From contig JAUCFP010000006.1 of the NCBI GenBank assembly GCA_030348385.1, forward strand, positions 3,052,501 through 3,116,500: a stretch of DNA of 64,000 bases, read 5' to 3'. The position numbers and the translations under genes were made by a program. The notes below the pieces were generated by a model. The model made no database searches. It was not told where the DNA came from and worked only from the letters and a program-made list of their open reading frames with translations. Of the stretch, positions 28,536-37,260 are shown in pieces; the stretch's first letter is position 1; the number at the start of each line of letters is the position of its first letter. This DNA comes from Cytobacillus sp. NJ13 (GTDB lineage Bacteria; Bacillota; Bacilli; Bacillales; Cytobacillaceae).

Positions 28536-29767
28536 GCCAGCACTCCTTCTCCCAGCCTTTTTCTGCTGATCTTGCCATTCGGGAGCTTTTTGATTTCTTC
28601 TGTCCGGATAAATTCCATCGGGATTTGGTAAGGTGCGAGATATTCCCTGCACCACTCCCGGAGTTCCTGCTCCTCTATTGGCTGGGTGCATACATACTGT
28701 GCACAGACTCTTTCTCCGGAAAGCGGGTGGATTTTTTTATAAACCACTGCTTCTGCAATTCTTGGTTCTGCCATCAGGACATCTTCCACCTCTTGCGGAT
28801 ATACGTTCAATCCCGCTACATTAATGGTGTCATCCATTCTTGCAAGAAAGGTCAGGACACCGTCTTCCATATAGCCAAGATCCTTAGTAAAGATGGTTTT
28901 CTCAGAATCACGGATGATAATTTCACCAGGGTATTCTCTGCTTCCAGCTTCCACTTTTACATGGGGAAGAGGATAGCCCATTTCACGGGGATCACTTACA
29001 TCCGGGTGAATGGCCACACACCCGGCCTCCGAACATCCATACTGCTGCAGAACCCGGTTTGAAACACTCTTTAAAGATTCCAGCCAGCCGGATGGCATTA
29101 GGGTGCCCGATGTCATCACACAATCGAACCGCCCGCCATCCCGAATCAAAAGTGTTAATGTATGCAAAAGCGCAGGTGCTCCATAAAGGATATGCTTCGG
29201 ATATTCCTTTATTTTTTTAAGCACATACTTAGGGTTCATATTTGACAGAATGACCGGTTCTGCACCGCGTCTTAAGCTTGCAAATACGCCGCAGATCAGC
29301 CCATATGAATGAGTAACCGGACAGGCAACAATAGAAGTTGTCTGATGATCTGCCGGCAATACAGAAACATAGCTTTCCAGTTCAAGCTCGATGGAATCCC
29401 AGCTGCGTTCAATGCACTTAGGTGCACCGGTCGTACCCGAACTCATTTGGACCAGGACACCTTCACGGGCATTTTTTTGTTCTGACAGTTCGATCGGTGT
29501 ATGAGTATTTCCGTAAAGCAAGATATGGCTTCCAGCCGATGAAGCCATTCGGATTGCCCCTTCTTTCGGCACGGAAGGATGGATCGGAACAATGGATCCT
29601 CCTTTTCTGCGTACAAATAAACAAAGAGCGAGCCATTGAAACACATCCGGCATACAAACAGCTAATCTTCTATTCCCGCAATCTCTTAAATGAGGAGTGT
29701 TTTCAAATTCTGTATATTGCTGCTCAAGGTCATCTAATGTATAGTAATGTTCATTTACAAAAAACAT
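28532..29767 (-). CDS. asbC: 3,4-dihydroxybenzoate-AMP ligase AsbC
   Basis: A 411-residue adenylating enzyme of the acyl-CoA synthetase superfamily that activates 3,4-dihydroxybenzoate and loads AsbD. The P-loop-like motif VQMSSGTTGAPK is near residue 130, QQYGCSEAG near 255, the hinge region GYMEDGVLTFLARMDDTINVAGLNVYP near 315 and the catalytic lysine in KLPNGKISRK at the C-terminus. ATG 29767 follows AAGGAG by 7 bases; the longer upstream frame is not credible because it runs into asbB. The length equals that of known AsbC proteins. Confidence 0.92.
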   Translation of the reverse strand: MFFVNEHYYTLDDLEQQYTEFENTPHLRDCGNRRLAVCMPDVFQWLALCLFVRRKGGSIVPIHPSVPKEGAIRMASSAGSHILLYGNTHTPIELSEQKNAREGVLVQMSSGTTGAPKCIERSWDSIELELESYVSVLPADHQTTSIVACPVTHSYGLICGVFASLRRGAEPVILSNMNPKYVLKKIKEYPKHILYGAPALLHTLTLLIRDGGRFDCVMTSGTLMPSGWLESLKSVSNRVLQQYGCSEAGCVAIHPDVSDPREMGYPLPHVKVEAGSREYPGEIIIRDSEKTIFTKDLGYMEDGVLTFLARMDDTINVAGLNVYPQEVEDVLMAEPRIAEAVVYKKIHPLSGERVCAQYVCTQPIEEQELREWCREYLAPYQIPMEFIRTEEIKKLPNGKISRKRLGEGVLA

Positions 29768-29787
29768 CTCAATTCTCCTTTGAATGA

Positions 29788-31494
29788 TTATCTTAAAGAG
29801 TTTTTGACATAATGGCGAAAACCGCCCGCCTCTTCTTTTTGAACTTTTCTCTTCAGGAGTGACTCCGCATAGATTACCGGCGCAGTATGCTGCAGCAGAT
29901 AATTTCGGAATATCAATTCCGGATAACAGCTCAGGTGCTCCATTAAGGCTTCTCCTGTCAGCTTCCAAAATCGCTGCTCGCTTAAGCCATATTGCTCTTC
30001 AAGTACATAGGACAGTTCAGACAGATGAAAAACAAATAATGTATCCATTGCCAGTTCTCTAAGCGATTCAATAGAAGACATCCAATAATACTGATCTTCC
30101 CTGCCTTTTTTAAATTGGTCATGAATGCCCGCAAAGTCTGGAATAGGGCTTGCCTCCGCCAAAAAGTCGTCGCAATACTCAACACTGTCATGGAAATCCC
30201 TCAGTGCGACACGTGTTGGCCAGCCGTCCTTATGAAGAAGAATCATATTCTGGGCATGCGCCTCAACAGCAATTCCATGCGCGGACAGCAAATGCCAGAC
30301 AGGAACCACACATACTTCCACAAGCCTTTTCAGCCATTTTTCAATTCCATAGCGCTTCAGCCATTCGTCAATAAACGGAAATCCGTCCCTTTCCATTAAT
30401 GGCAAAGCCGTACATGGCACCGCCTCTTCATCTTCTTCCATATAAAGCCGGATGCTCTCTCTCCATATAGCTCCGAGCTTTGCGCAAGTTTCTTTCTCCC
30501 CGGGATGATAAGCAATTCCTGCGTATTCCTTTAAAATGACCAAAGAAGCTTCCTCTTTTAAAAATGGATCTCCTTTCACTGTATCTGCAATCCATTTGGA
30601 AATATGGGGTGCGGCACAAACCGCGTGTGTGTCAAGAGTTCTTAGCGATGATGTGTTCACCATATTCATCGAAAGTTTCAGATGAGCTTTATCTGGATTT
30701 GTCATATTCCATAGAGTACGGACGGACTGTGTTGACCGATAAAAATCTCCGTTGCTTCCCAGAAGTACTATATCTGCATCAGCATTTGCAAACTTCACCT
30801 GCCAGGGGTGAATGGGCAGAAATGTGTATTCTTCAAAGGTTTTGCCGATATCCTGCAAATCAGAAAGCAATTGTCCAAACATGGAAGGGCCAAGTTCCCG
30901 CTCCCAGAAGCTTTCTTCATCTTCCAGCAATTCTATTCTGGCATTCATACGTCTGACGGCTGCCCACTGCAGCTCGAATGATTGCCTTGCTTCCGGCCCA
31001 TATGCAGCATGATCCCCAAGTGTAAATCCGCTCCTCGCCTTATAGCAGGGATGGTAGGGATGTCCTTCCCATATCTCTGATTCCAGTTCTTCATAGCTGA
31101 AATTTCGCCTGGAAATAGAATGCATTAGATGAGTTTCGTTCCACTCACTCAGCAGAACGGTTTGTTCCAGCTCATTAATAAGCTGACTCCTTTTCTCCGG
31201 ATCTGCAATAAGGTCTTCAGCCAATTCCTCAATCGTGGTTTCCGTTCGTGAGCCATCATGGTGGACTGAGCGAATGCTTCCTTCTATTAAACGCACACGG
31301 TCAAATGAAGCAATTTTTCCCTCACAGCAGTATGTTCGCTCGTTTCCGAAAATCGTAAAATGTAAGTGCGGATCTTCTGGCCGGTCAGCCGACTTGGCAT
31401 AATCCATTAATCCTTCAAAAATGATGGCCTCCATGAGCTGCCTGATTATTCTTCTCTCAAAAGTTTTAGACAACGGCGGATGCAGCTTCAGCAT
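29788..31494 (-). CDS. asbB: NIS siderophore synthetase AsbB (IucA/IucC family)
   Basis: A 568-residue NRPS-independent siderophore synthetase that joins the second spermidine arm to citrate in petrobactin assembly. Substrate and ATP motifs are visible: EGHPYHPCYKARSGFTLGDH near 140, LPIHPWQVKF near 232, the KLSMNMVNTSSLR-like segment and the FhuF-like C-terminal domain with EAHAQNMILLHKDGWPTRVALRDF. It overlaps asbA by 29 bases and starts 6 bases after GGAGG. It is slightly shorter than asbA. Confidence 0.92.
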   Translation of the reverse strand: MLKLHPPLSKTFERRIIRQLMEAIIFEGLMDYAKSADRPEDPHLHFTIFGNERTYCCEGKIASFDRVRLIEGSIRSVHHDGSRTETTIEELAEDLIADPEKRSQLINELEQTVLLSEWNETHLMHSISRRNFSYEELESEIWEGHPYHPCYKARSGFTLGDHAAYGPEARQSFELQWAAVRRMNARIELLEDEESFWERELGPSMFGQLLSDLQDIGKTFEEYTFLPIHPWQVKFANADADIVLLGSNGDFYRSTQSVRTLWNMTNPDKAHLKLSMNMVNTSSLRTLDTHAVCAAPHISKWIADTVKGDPFLKEEASLVILKEYAGIAYHPGEKETCAKLGAIWRESIRLYMEEDEEAVPCTALPLMERDGFPFIDEWLKRYGIEKWLKRLVEVCVVPVWHLLSAHGIAVEAHAQNMILLHKDGWPTRVALRDFHDSVEYCDDFLAEASPIPDFAGIHDQFKKGREDQYYWMSSIESLRELAMDTLFVFHLSELSYVLEEQYGLSEQRFWKLTGEALMEHLSCYPELIFRNYLLQHTAPVIYAESLLKRKVQKEEAGGFRHYVKNSLR

Positions 31495-33292
31495 AGTTTT
31501 CCTCCTTCTTCTTGACGGCGAATGGATTGGGCAGATAGGTGTAAACCGCTTGTTCGTTCTTTGCCATCAGCTCATCAACATCATGAAAGCGGGTTAAAAG
31601 ATTGGCTTTATAAGATAATTTCTCAGATTGAAGAATATGCCGAATGAAATCCTTCCCCTGTCCAGATAGCCCTTTTTCCAGAGAGCTAAGCTGGTTTCGA
31701 CACCATTTGATTAAACGGTCCTCACTGATGAGACCATCCTGCCCAAGTCTTGAGATGACTGAAAAAAGCTGATTCATGAACAGATAATACGTAAACCTTT
31801 CCTGAATGAGAGCATCCTCATAGAATAATTCCTGGCATTCTTCCAGTACAGGCAGCAGCTCACATAAAGTTTCTCTATGGAGATTTGATAGATAATACCC
31901 TTGATTATCACGGTAATAATAAGCCTCCGGGTATCCAGAAGAAAGGTCCAAAACGCTATTTTGCTGATGTGCCTCCAATGCCAGCCCATGTTCATCATAT
32001 AAATGGATGAGCGGCTCCACTGCACAATTCCAATATTTCCGGAACCATTCCATGCTGACCTCCCGAATATCACGAGATTCCTCTCCGGCTATTCTCTCAA
32101 TGGTCCGATGCAGCCTTGAACGTTTGCCAGGCAAAGGATCCTGAACCAATGCAGCAATGGAAGTTACCCCCCTCTGTTTTTCTTCCTGAAATGGATTGGA
32201 TCGCAGAATAACTTCAAAGCCTGATTCCTGCTGACCAGGAAATAAGGCAGTAATATAGGCTGGATCATCGATCATCCGGAAAACAGGATGTTTTTCTGTA
32301 AATCGGATTTTCTTTATTAACTCCGCCATGGCGGTGCCTGCCCTTAGCTCATGGAAGCGGTTCTTCCTTAGCGAATTTGTGATTTTTACCGGGACCGAAA
32401 ATTTATACATCCATTCCTCTTCAGGATTGTAAACAGTCCTGATGGAAGAAGTAGCTGAATAATAAGGCCCCATACTGCCAAGGTCCTTTATAAGGTCCTT
32501 CTCTATTGCCTCTCTGACATAGTCCTGCTGCAGAAGCCATTGGGCCTGAAGAGGGTGCATTGGAATGAGGCATTCCTTTTCCGGAACAGTAAGGTGCGGC
32601 ATTGATTTTCTTATCGATTGAAGGATCATTTGACTTGCAGTTTCCTGGTCATTAGAGGATTCTTTTATCATCTCCCGGTCAATTTGGAAATAATGGAGCT
32701 GAAACTGTCCCTTTAATTCTGGCGCATAGCTTGGCTGCTGCCATCCAGTCATTCCTTGCCTGCTTTTCGGTGTAGGGTGAAGCCAGTGCCCAAACAGGAG
32801 CGATTGCTCTGCTTCAATGAAAGTACAATCTTCGGAATACAGGCTGTCCTCATCATTCATTCTCGCTTCAATATATGCCGCCATTGTTTGGTAGCTCTCA
32901 ATCATCCTCAGCACAAGTTCATCAAAATGGGATGCAAGTTCATGACAGCCATTAGCTTTGGCCATTAAATGCATCTCATGGATAAGTGAAATCATCATCG
33001 GCAGTCTATCCTGATGAATCCATTCCCGCCGATTAGAACAATATTTAAGTGCATGGCCGATTACATGTCTTCCTGTTCGTGAACGGTAAAGGACTTCGAC
33101 AGCGAATTTAACGGACTGACCAGATAATTCTATTTCTGCTACCGACTCCCCTGAAAGAGGGATGGATAGCTGCTGTTCCTGAATCCACTCCCTGCTCTCC
33201 ATCCAATGCCCGCTGTCCACTTCCCGCAAATAACTATTAATAAAAGCTTGAAACGTTGCATTTTCTGCAATTTGTTTGGCTGAATGATGCAT
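31466..33292 (-). CDS. asbA: NIS siderophore synthetase AsbA (IucA/IucC family)
   Basis: A 608-residue synthetase that condenses citrate with spermidine, the first committed step of petrobactin backbone formation. Motifs: FGHWLHPTPKSRQGMT near 160, LIPMHPLQAQWL near 230, SSIRTVYNPEEEWMYKFSVPVKITNSLRKNRFHELRAG and EAHQQNSVLDLSSGYPEAYYYRDNQGYY. It is the first gene of asbABCDEF; a Fur box lies about 40 bases upstream. The gene order equals that of Bacillus anthracis and Bacillus cereus. Confidence 0.93.
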   Translation of the reverse strand: MHHSAKQIAENATFQAFINSYLREVDSGHWMESREWIQEQQLSIPLSGESVAEIELSGQSVKFAVEVLYRSRTGRHVIGHALKYCSNRREWIHQDRLPMMISLIHEMHLMAKANGCHELASHFDELVLRMIESYQTMAAYIEARMNDEDSLYSEDCTFIEAEQSLLFGHWLHPTPKSRQGMTGWQQPSYAPELKGQFQLHYFQIDREMIKESSNDQETASQMILQSIRKSMPHLTVPEKECLIPMHPLQAQWLLQQDYVREAIEKDLIKDLGSMGPYYSATSSIRTVYNPEEEWMYKFSVPVKITNSLRKNRFHELRAGTAMAELIKKIRFTEKHPVFRMIDDPAYITALFPGQQESGFEVILRSNPFQEEKQRGVTSIAALVQDPLPGKRSRLHRTIERIAGEESRDIREVSMEWFRKYWNCAVEPLIHLYDEHGLALEAHQQNSVLDLSSGYPEAYYYRDNQGYYLSNLHRETLCELLPVLEECQELFYEDALIQERFTYYLFMNQLFSVISRLGQDGLISEDRLIKWCRNQLSSLEKGLSGQGKDFIRHILQSEKLSYKANLLTRFHDVDELMAKNEQAVYTYLPNPFAVKKKEENYAEAASAVV

Positions 33293-33330
33293 AATTCCAT
33301 CCTTTCACCGAGTCTTTAGACCTAGTAATT

Positions 33331-33345
33331 GATAACCATTCTCAA
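33331..33345. promoter_or_regulatory. Fur box upstream of asbA
   Basis: TGATAACCATTCTCA matches the 7-1-7 box TGATAATNATTATCA at 12 of 14 specified positions. The expected effect is iron repression of the petrobactin operon. Confidence 0.8.
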
Positions 33346-33393
33346 TAACAGTTAAAAAATTTGATCCTTTTCCATGAAAAGAATCAAGATAAT

Positions 33394-33424
33394 GGAGAGG
33401 ACGGGTGCAAATCCCGGCCTCCCG
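33394..33424 (-). terminator. GC-rich hairpin between the binding-protein gene and asbA
   Basis: AGG-A-CGGG pairs with CCCG-G-CCT around TGCAAAT, right after the stop of the upstream lipoprotein gene and before the asbA Fur box. It is much more GC-rich than its surroundings. A T run (TTCTTTTC) follows at distance on the minus strand. It is probably a terminator or attenuator; the arm and loop look a little like a tRNA T-arm. Confidence 0.4.
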
Positions 33425-33431
33425 CCTAAAA

Positions 33432-34379
33432 TTATTCGCTTAATAGAAGCGATTCAATTTCTTTCAAACCTTTTTGGCGCTCAATCGGATCCCAGAATCC
33501 CCAAGTAGTGGACAGAGTATGTACGTTGTCATTCTGAACAGCCTTCAGGCTTTTCCAAACTTCACCCTGGGTGACTGAATCGTAAAATTCACCGCTGTTA
33601 AAGAAAGTAAGGTCAATTATATTGTCAGGATTATATTTTGCTAACCCTTCAATTGAGATATTTTCGCCAAAATCCTCTGGAAGGTTTTCAGCTGGAGTTA
33701 ATTTCAGATCATCAAATAATAATGAGTTGGTTGCGTGGTTTGTCAGTCCAAAAACACGAATATCTTTTTTATTGATTGCCACTGCCATGAAAGTTTCTTC
33801 TCCTGTTTTTTCACGGACTCGTTTTCCGATATCCTCTGCTTCCTTCTCCAGATCTTCAATGACTTTCTTTCCTTCGTCAAGCTTGCCTACAGCTTCTGCA
33901 ACTTTCAGGTGATCTTCCTTCCAGTCGCCGCCAACTTCAACAACAACTGTTGGGATGGTTTCAGAAAGCTGATCATAGAGAGGCTTATAGCGATCACTTA
34001 TGATAAGAAGATCCGGATCAAGCTTCACAATTTCTTCTGAATTAATTTCATCGGCATATGGGAGCGCCTTAACACCTTCAAGCTCCTTCGTTAAATGCGG
34101 CGGGAACTCATTATCGTATGCCATTACTGCATAAGGCTTTACCCCTACTGATACAAGCGATCCTTCCCAGGAAACATGTGAAAGCAAAACTACTTTTTTC
34201 GGTTCGGCGGGCACTTCTGCTTTTCCTAAAAGATGTTCAACCGTTCTGGTTTCCTCTGTCTGTTCTTCCTCTTTCTTTTCAGCTGCTTCTGTAGAGGCCT
34301 CTTCACTTTTACCGCATCCTGTTAAAATTAATAAAAATAACATGAAAACAATGCTCCATGGAGCACAGAACTTCTTCAT
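33432..34379 (-). CDS. Iron-siderophore ABC transporter substrate-binding lipoprotein
   Basis: A 315-residue lipoprotein. The signal peptide ends in the lipobox LILTGC (Cys22), followed by a 25-residue acidic linker and a type III periplasmic-binding fold (VVLLSHVSWEGSLVSVGVKPYAVM; LDPDLLIISDRYKPLYDQLSETIPTVVVE; NIIDLTFFNSG). It sits between asbA and the Btr-like regulator and near the FeuBC-like permeases, so it is likely the receptor for the permease pair at 36226. Petrobactin or a catechol siderophore is a reasonable ligand guess. A perfect Fur box stands about 40 bases before the start. Confidence 0.88.
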   Translation of the reverse strand: MKKFCAPWSIVFMLFLLILTGCGKSEEASTEAAEKKEEEQTEETRTVEHLLGKAEVPAEPKKVVLLSHVSWEGSLVSVGVKPYAVMAYDNEFPPHLTKELEGVKALPYADEINSEEIVKLDPDLLIISDRYKPLYDQLSETIPTVVVEVGGDWKEDHLKVAEAVGKLDEGKKVIEDLEKEAEDIGKRVREKTGEETFMAVAINKKDIRVFGLTNHATNSLLFDDLKLTPAENLPEDFGENISIEGLAKYNPDNIIDLTFFNSGEFYDSVTQGEVWKSLKAVQNDNVHTLSTTWGFWDPIERQKGLKEIESLLLSE

Positions 34380-34418
34380 GGATAATTCCTCCTAAGCAAT
34401 AATGAAATTCATTCTCAA

Positions 34419-34433
34419 TGATAATCATTATCA
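34419..34433. promoter_or_regulatory. Fur box upstream of the siderophore-binding lipoprotein
   Basis: TGATAATCATTATCA, a perfect 15-base box. An overlapping second half-site ATTCTCA lies at its left. Confidence 0.92.
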
Positions 34434-34493
34434 CATTAGCTTAACATGGACTTTTACAACTTCTTACATGGACAAAACTTACATTCCACTAAA

Positions 34494-34526
34494 AATAGGG
34501 TCCAGCTGAAAAAACAGCTGGACCCT
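34494..34526. terminator. Terminator of the btr-like gene
   Basis: GGGTCCAGCTG, AAAAAA, CAGCTGGACCC: 11 perfect pairs, followed on the minus strand by TATTTTTAG. Confidence 0.88.
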
Positions 34527-34538
34527 TGTTCGCATTAA

Positions 34539-36092
34539 TTAAGCCTTAAGTTTTGCTCTCAGCAAATCGTCCGGAAATACCTCAAGCATTTTCTTTCTCC
34601 CAAGCGGTCCCCAAGGATCCCACTCATGGCTGTCAGGATAGTATACTTCACCTGTTTGGACAGCACGGATCTTATTCCATTCAGGAGTATGAGCAGCTCT
34701 CCAAACATCTCTTTCATGACTCCATAAGATGAGAAGCTTATCAGGATTGAGATCAGCCACATCCTTCAGGTCTGCATTCCGATATCCTTCAAAATACAAA
34801 TCAGGATGAGGCTCAAAACCCAAATTCTGAAAGAACAGATTGAGCAGAGCATGCCCGCCCTGTCCGTAAAGACGTATTTCCTCCGGCCGGATCCAAATGA
34901 CTGCCCATCTGCCTTTTTTCGTTAATGGACATAGCTTATCCCTTACTTTAAATTCAAGGCAGTGGATGTCTTTTTCTATGCATTCTGCCCGGCTTGTACA
35001 TCCTACCATAGAAGCAATTTCGTAAAGATACTGCCGCCAGTCCGGCTGCAGCTGAATATGATGGACCTTCTCCTGCTGTGAGAGAAGCACATTTTGGAGC
35101 TGATAATTATGTAAAGGCGTCTTTATGATTCGATCTGGCTGAGATAAGAGAATATCCTCTGGCTGAAAGAGCTTTTCTGCATTAAGGAGCATGGTGCCCT
35201 CCAATTCTTTTTGAAGATAGCTCGGCACTCCATTGCTGGCAGGATAAACAGTTGGATAGGATGGCGCTGCAACAGGCTGTACACCCAGCGAAAGGAGATG
35301 GTCCTGCAAAAAGAGCTGACTAACCACCGCAATTCTTTCCTTAGCCCTTTTCATAAATACAGATGGCGGCAAGCCTGCTTTCATTTTAAAAAGACGGCTG
35401 AAATAAAATTCATCCTGCATTCCGATTTGCAGTGCCACTTCTTTTGCTGTAATCCCTTTCTTCTGCATCATCAGCTGTTTGGCTGCTCTCATTCTTTCTC
35501 CATTCAGGAATTCCTTCGGCGCCATCCCGGTTCTTTTTCGAAAGGCCCTGGTAAACGAAACTGGGCTCATGTTTGCTTTAGATGCCAGCTCTGCCACAGT
35601 AACCGGCTGGGAAAGATTATTTCTGATCAGGTCCACCGCTTCTTCAATCCCGTCTACTTTTGTCTTGTCTGTCAGAATAGACATCATATTCCACAGCTGG
35701 GACTGAAATCTGCACTCAGCAGATATAGATTTTTCTTTGTTCCTTTTCCTCAGCTCTTCCCACAAGGGCACCATCTTTGATGGCTCCTGATTAGCCAGGA
35801 TCCCGGAAAGAAATCCGGAAAGCACATCTTTATCCTTTGCCCATGTGAGATTATAAACCGTTAACAGATCTGCTGATGCGGAGGTAATTATGCCACATTC
35901 CGAGAAAAAGCAGCTTTTCCCCGCCTCTATCTTCAGCAGGCGGTTGTGAGTTTCGATTGTGCCTCTCCCCGCTGAAATATATATAAGTGTAAAATCATTG
36001 CGATTTTCATTGATGGTTTTCGACAATCCCTCTCTCAAGCTTGATACTGCAATTTCATACGGTTCGAATTGTTTGCCGCTCAGCATATACAA
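34539..36092 (-). CDS. btr: AraC-type regulator fused to a siderophore-binding domain (Btr-like)
   Basis: A 517-residue cytosolic activator. Residues 1-140 are an AraC N-terminal domain; the AraC double helix-turn-helix follows (about 165-260) with VTVAELASKANMSPVSFTRAFRKRTGMAPKEFLNGERM and KEVALQIGMQDEFYFSRLFKMKAGLPPSVF. Residues 265-517 are a substrate-binding-protein fold (LLSLGVQPVAAPSYPTVYP; DLNPDKLLILWSHERDVWR). This layout is that of Btr (YbbB) of Bacillus subtilis, which senses ferri-siderophore and activates feuABC. It is divergent from FeuB/FeuC-like permeases, as in Bacillus subtilis. The start may be TTG 36092, 6 bases after GGGAG. Confidence 0.88.
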   Translation of the reverse strand: MYMLSGKQFEPYEIAVSSLREGLSKTINENRNDFTLIYISAGRGTIETHNRLLKIEAGKSCFFSECGIITSASADLLTVYNLTWAKDKDVLSGFLSGILANQEPSKMVPLWEELRKRNKEKSISAECRFQSQLWNMMSILTDKTKVDGIEEAVDLIRNNLSQPVTVAELASKANMSPVSFTRAFRKRTGMAPKEFLNGERMRAAKQLMMQKKGITAKEVALQIGMQDEFYFSRLFKMKAGLPPSVFMKRAKERIAVVSQLFLQDHLLSLGVQPVAAPSYPTVYPASNGVPSYLQKELEGTMLLNAEKLFQPEDILLSQPDRIIKTPLHNYQLQNVLLSQQEKVHHIQLQPDWRQYLYEIASMVGCTSRAECIEKDIHCLEFKVRDKLCPLTKKGRWAVIWIRPEEIRLYGQGGHALLNLFFQNLGFEPHPDLYFEGYRNADLKDVADLNPDKLLILWSHERDVWRAAHTPEWNKIRAVQTGEVYYPDSHEWDPWGPLGRKKMLEVFPDDLLRAKLKA

Positions 36093-36172
36093 AAAATACT
36101 CCCTTCTTTTTCCTTAAATAAGAATTGACAAAAGCTGTGAAAGGATAGTAGATTAATTACGATTATTTAGAA

Positions 36173-36193
36173 CGATAACGATTATCATTTTCA
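36173..36193. promoter_or_regulatory. Overlapping Fur boxes between btr and the feuB-like gene
   Basis: CGATAACGATTATCA (36173-36187) and CGATTATCATTTTCA (36179-36193) overlap by 9 bases, the usual Bacillus 7-1-7 overlapped arrangement. It can repress both divergent genes. Confidence 0.85.
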
Positions 36194-36225
36194 CTCAAAA
36201 TTTACATAGAAAAGGACTGAATGTA

Positions 36226-37260
36226 ATGGCCAGAACTGCAGCTGACATAACAGAGCACATGCAGCCTGTACACCAAAAATCTATAAAATGGGGCCTGGCA
36301 GGAATTGTGCTGGTGCTTATCGGGCTGCTTGCATCGATCGGGCTGGGTGCAATCTGGATTCCCCCTTCCGTGGTGTGGGAGTCATTTGTCTCCTTTCAGG
36401 GAGGTCAAATTGAACATCAGCTTATCAGAGAAGTCAGGCTTCCCCGGGCACTGACCGGGGCACTTATTGGCGCAGCACTTGCTGTAGCCGGCACCATTAT
36501 GCAGGGAATTACACGCAACCCGCTGGCAGATCCCTCTATAATCGGCATTACACATGGAGCAGGCCTGGCCATCGCAATTGCACTTGCCTTTCTTTCCGGC
36601 GGATCATACTGGGTTCTGCTTATCTGGTCATTTGCAGGTTCCGCTGCTGGAGCCTTGCTTGTATTATCTTTCTCCATGCTTTCAAAAGAGCGGATATCAC
36701 CTGTCACTTTGACACTGGCAGGCGCTGGATTAAGCACCCTGTTCAGCGCTCTTTCAACTGGCATCGCCCTTTACTTTCAGACTGCCCAGGACCTGAGCTT
36801 CTGGTTTGCGGGAGGTCTTTCAGGAACACAATGGCGCCATGTGTATATTTTGCTTCCCGCCGTTTTTTTAGGCTTGCTCCTGTCCCTTTGGATTAGCCGC
36901 TCCCTGACAATCCTAGCTCTGGGAGAAGAAGTGGCTGCAGGGCTTGGTCAATCTCAGCAGAAAGTCCGCTGGATTGGGCTTGCAGCGGTTATACTATTAT
37001 CAGGGGCGGCCGTTTCCATTGCCGGAGCTATAGGCTTTATCGGACTGGTAGTTCCCCATATGGTCCGGCTTTTGATTGGATCTGACTACCGCTGGCTCAT
37101 CCCGCTTAGTGCCATTGCAGGTGCCTTGCTTCTTGTATTGGCAGATATCGGGGCACGGATGATTAACCCGCCGTTTGAGACTCCTGTCAGTGCTGTTACT
37201 GCACTAATCGGTGTTCCATTTTTCTTATATTTGTCCAGAAGGAAAAGGGGGTATATGTAA
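36226..37260 (+). CDS. Iron-siderophore ABC permease (FeuB-like, FecCD family)
   Basis: A 344-residue membrane protein with about 9-10 helices of the BtuC/FecCD family. Hallmarks: REVRLPRALTGALIGAALAVAGTIMQGITRNPLADPSIIGI near 65-105, SLSFWFAGGL-like segment, GAIGFIGLVVPHMVRLLIGSDYRWLIPLSAI and the C-terminal VTALIGVPFFLYLSRR. The EAA-type loop GPVVPH region contacts the ATPase. Its stop overlaps the start of the second permease by 1 base. No ATPase gene accompanies this pair; in Bacillus subtilis FeuBC use the distant ATPase YusV, and a YusV-like gene is at 41823. Confidence 0.92.
   Translation: MARTAADITEHMQPVHQKSIKWGLAGIVLVLIGLLASIGLGAIWIPPSVVWESFVSFQGGQIEHQLIREVRLPRALTGALIGAALAVAGTIMQGITRNPLADPSIIGITHGAGLAIAIALAFLSGGSYWVLLIWSFAGSAAGALLVLSFSMLSKERISPVTLTLAGAGLSTLFSALSTGIALYFQTAQDLSFWFAGGLSGTQWRHVYILLPAVFLGLLLSLWISRSLTILALGEEVAAGLGQSQQKVRWIGLAAVILLSGAAVSIAGAIGFIGLVVPHMVRLLIGSDYRWLIPLSAIAGALLLVLADIGARMINPPFETPVSAVTALIGVPFFLYLSRRKRGYM

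Noticed and set aside
28536..28691. N-terminal extension of the AsbD frame
   Set aside because: It is the overlapping 3' end of asbC; the carrier protein starts at 28535 with its own ribosome-binding site.
29768..29968. 67-residue extension of AsbC
   Set aside because: It overlaps the 3' part of asbB and lacks a start signal; AAGGAG precedes ATG 29767.
33394..33424. tRNA fragment or T-arm
   Set aside because: Only one hairpin resembles a T-arm; no anticodon arm or acceptor stem surrounds it. It is listed as a possible terminator.
34539..36092. Two separate genes, an AraC regulator and a binding protein
   Set aside because: The frame is continuous and the fused layout is that of Btr (YbbB).
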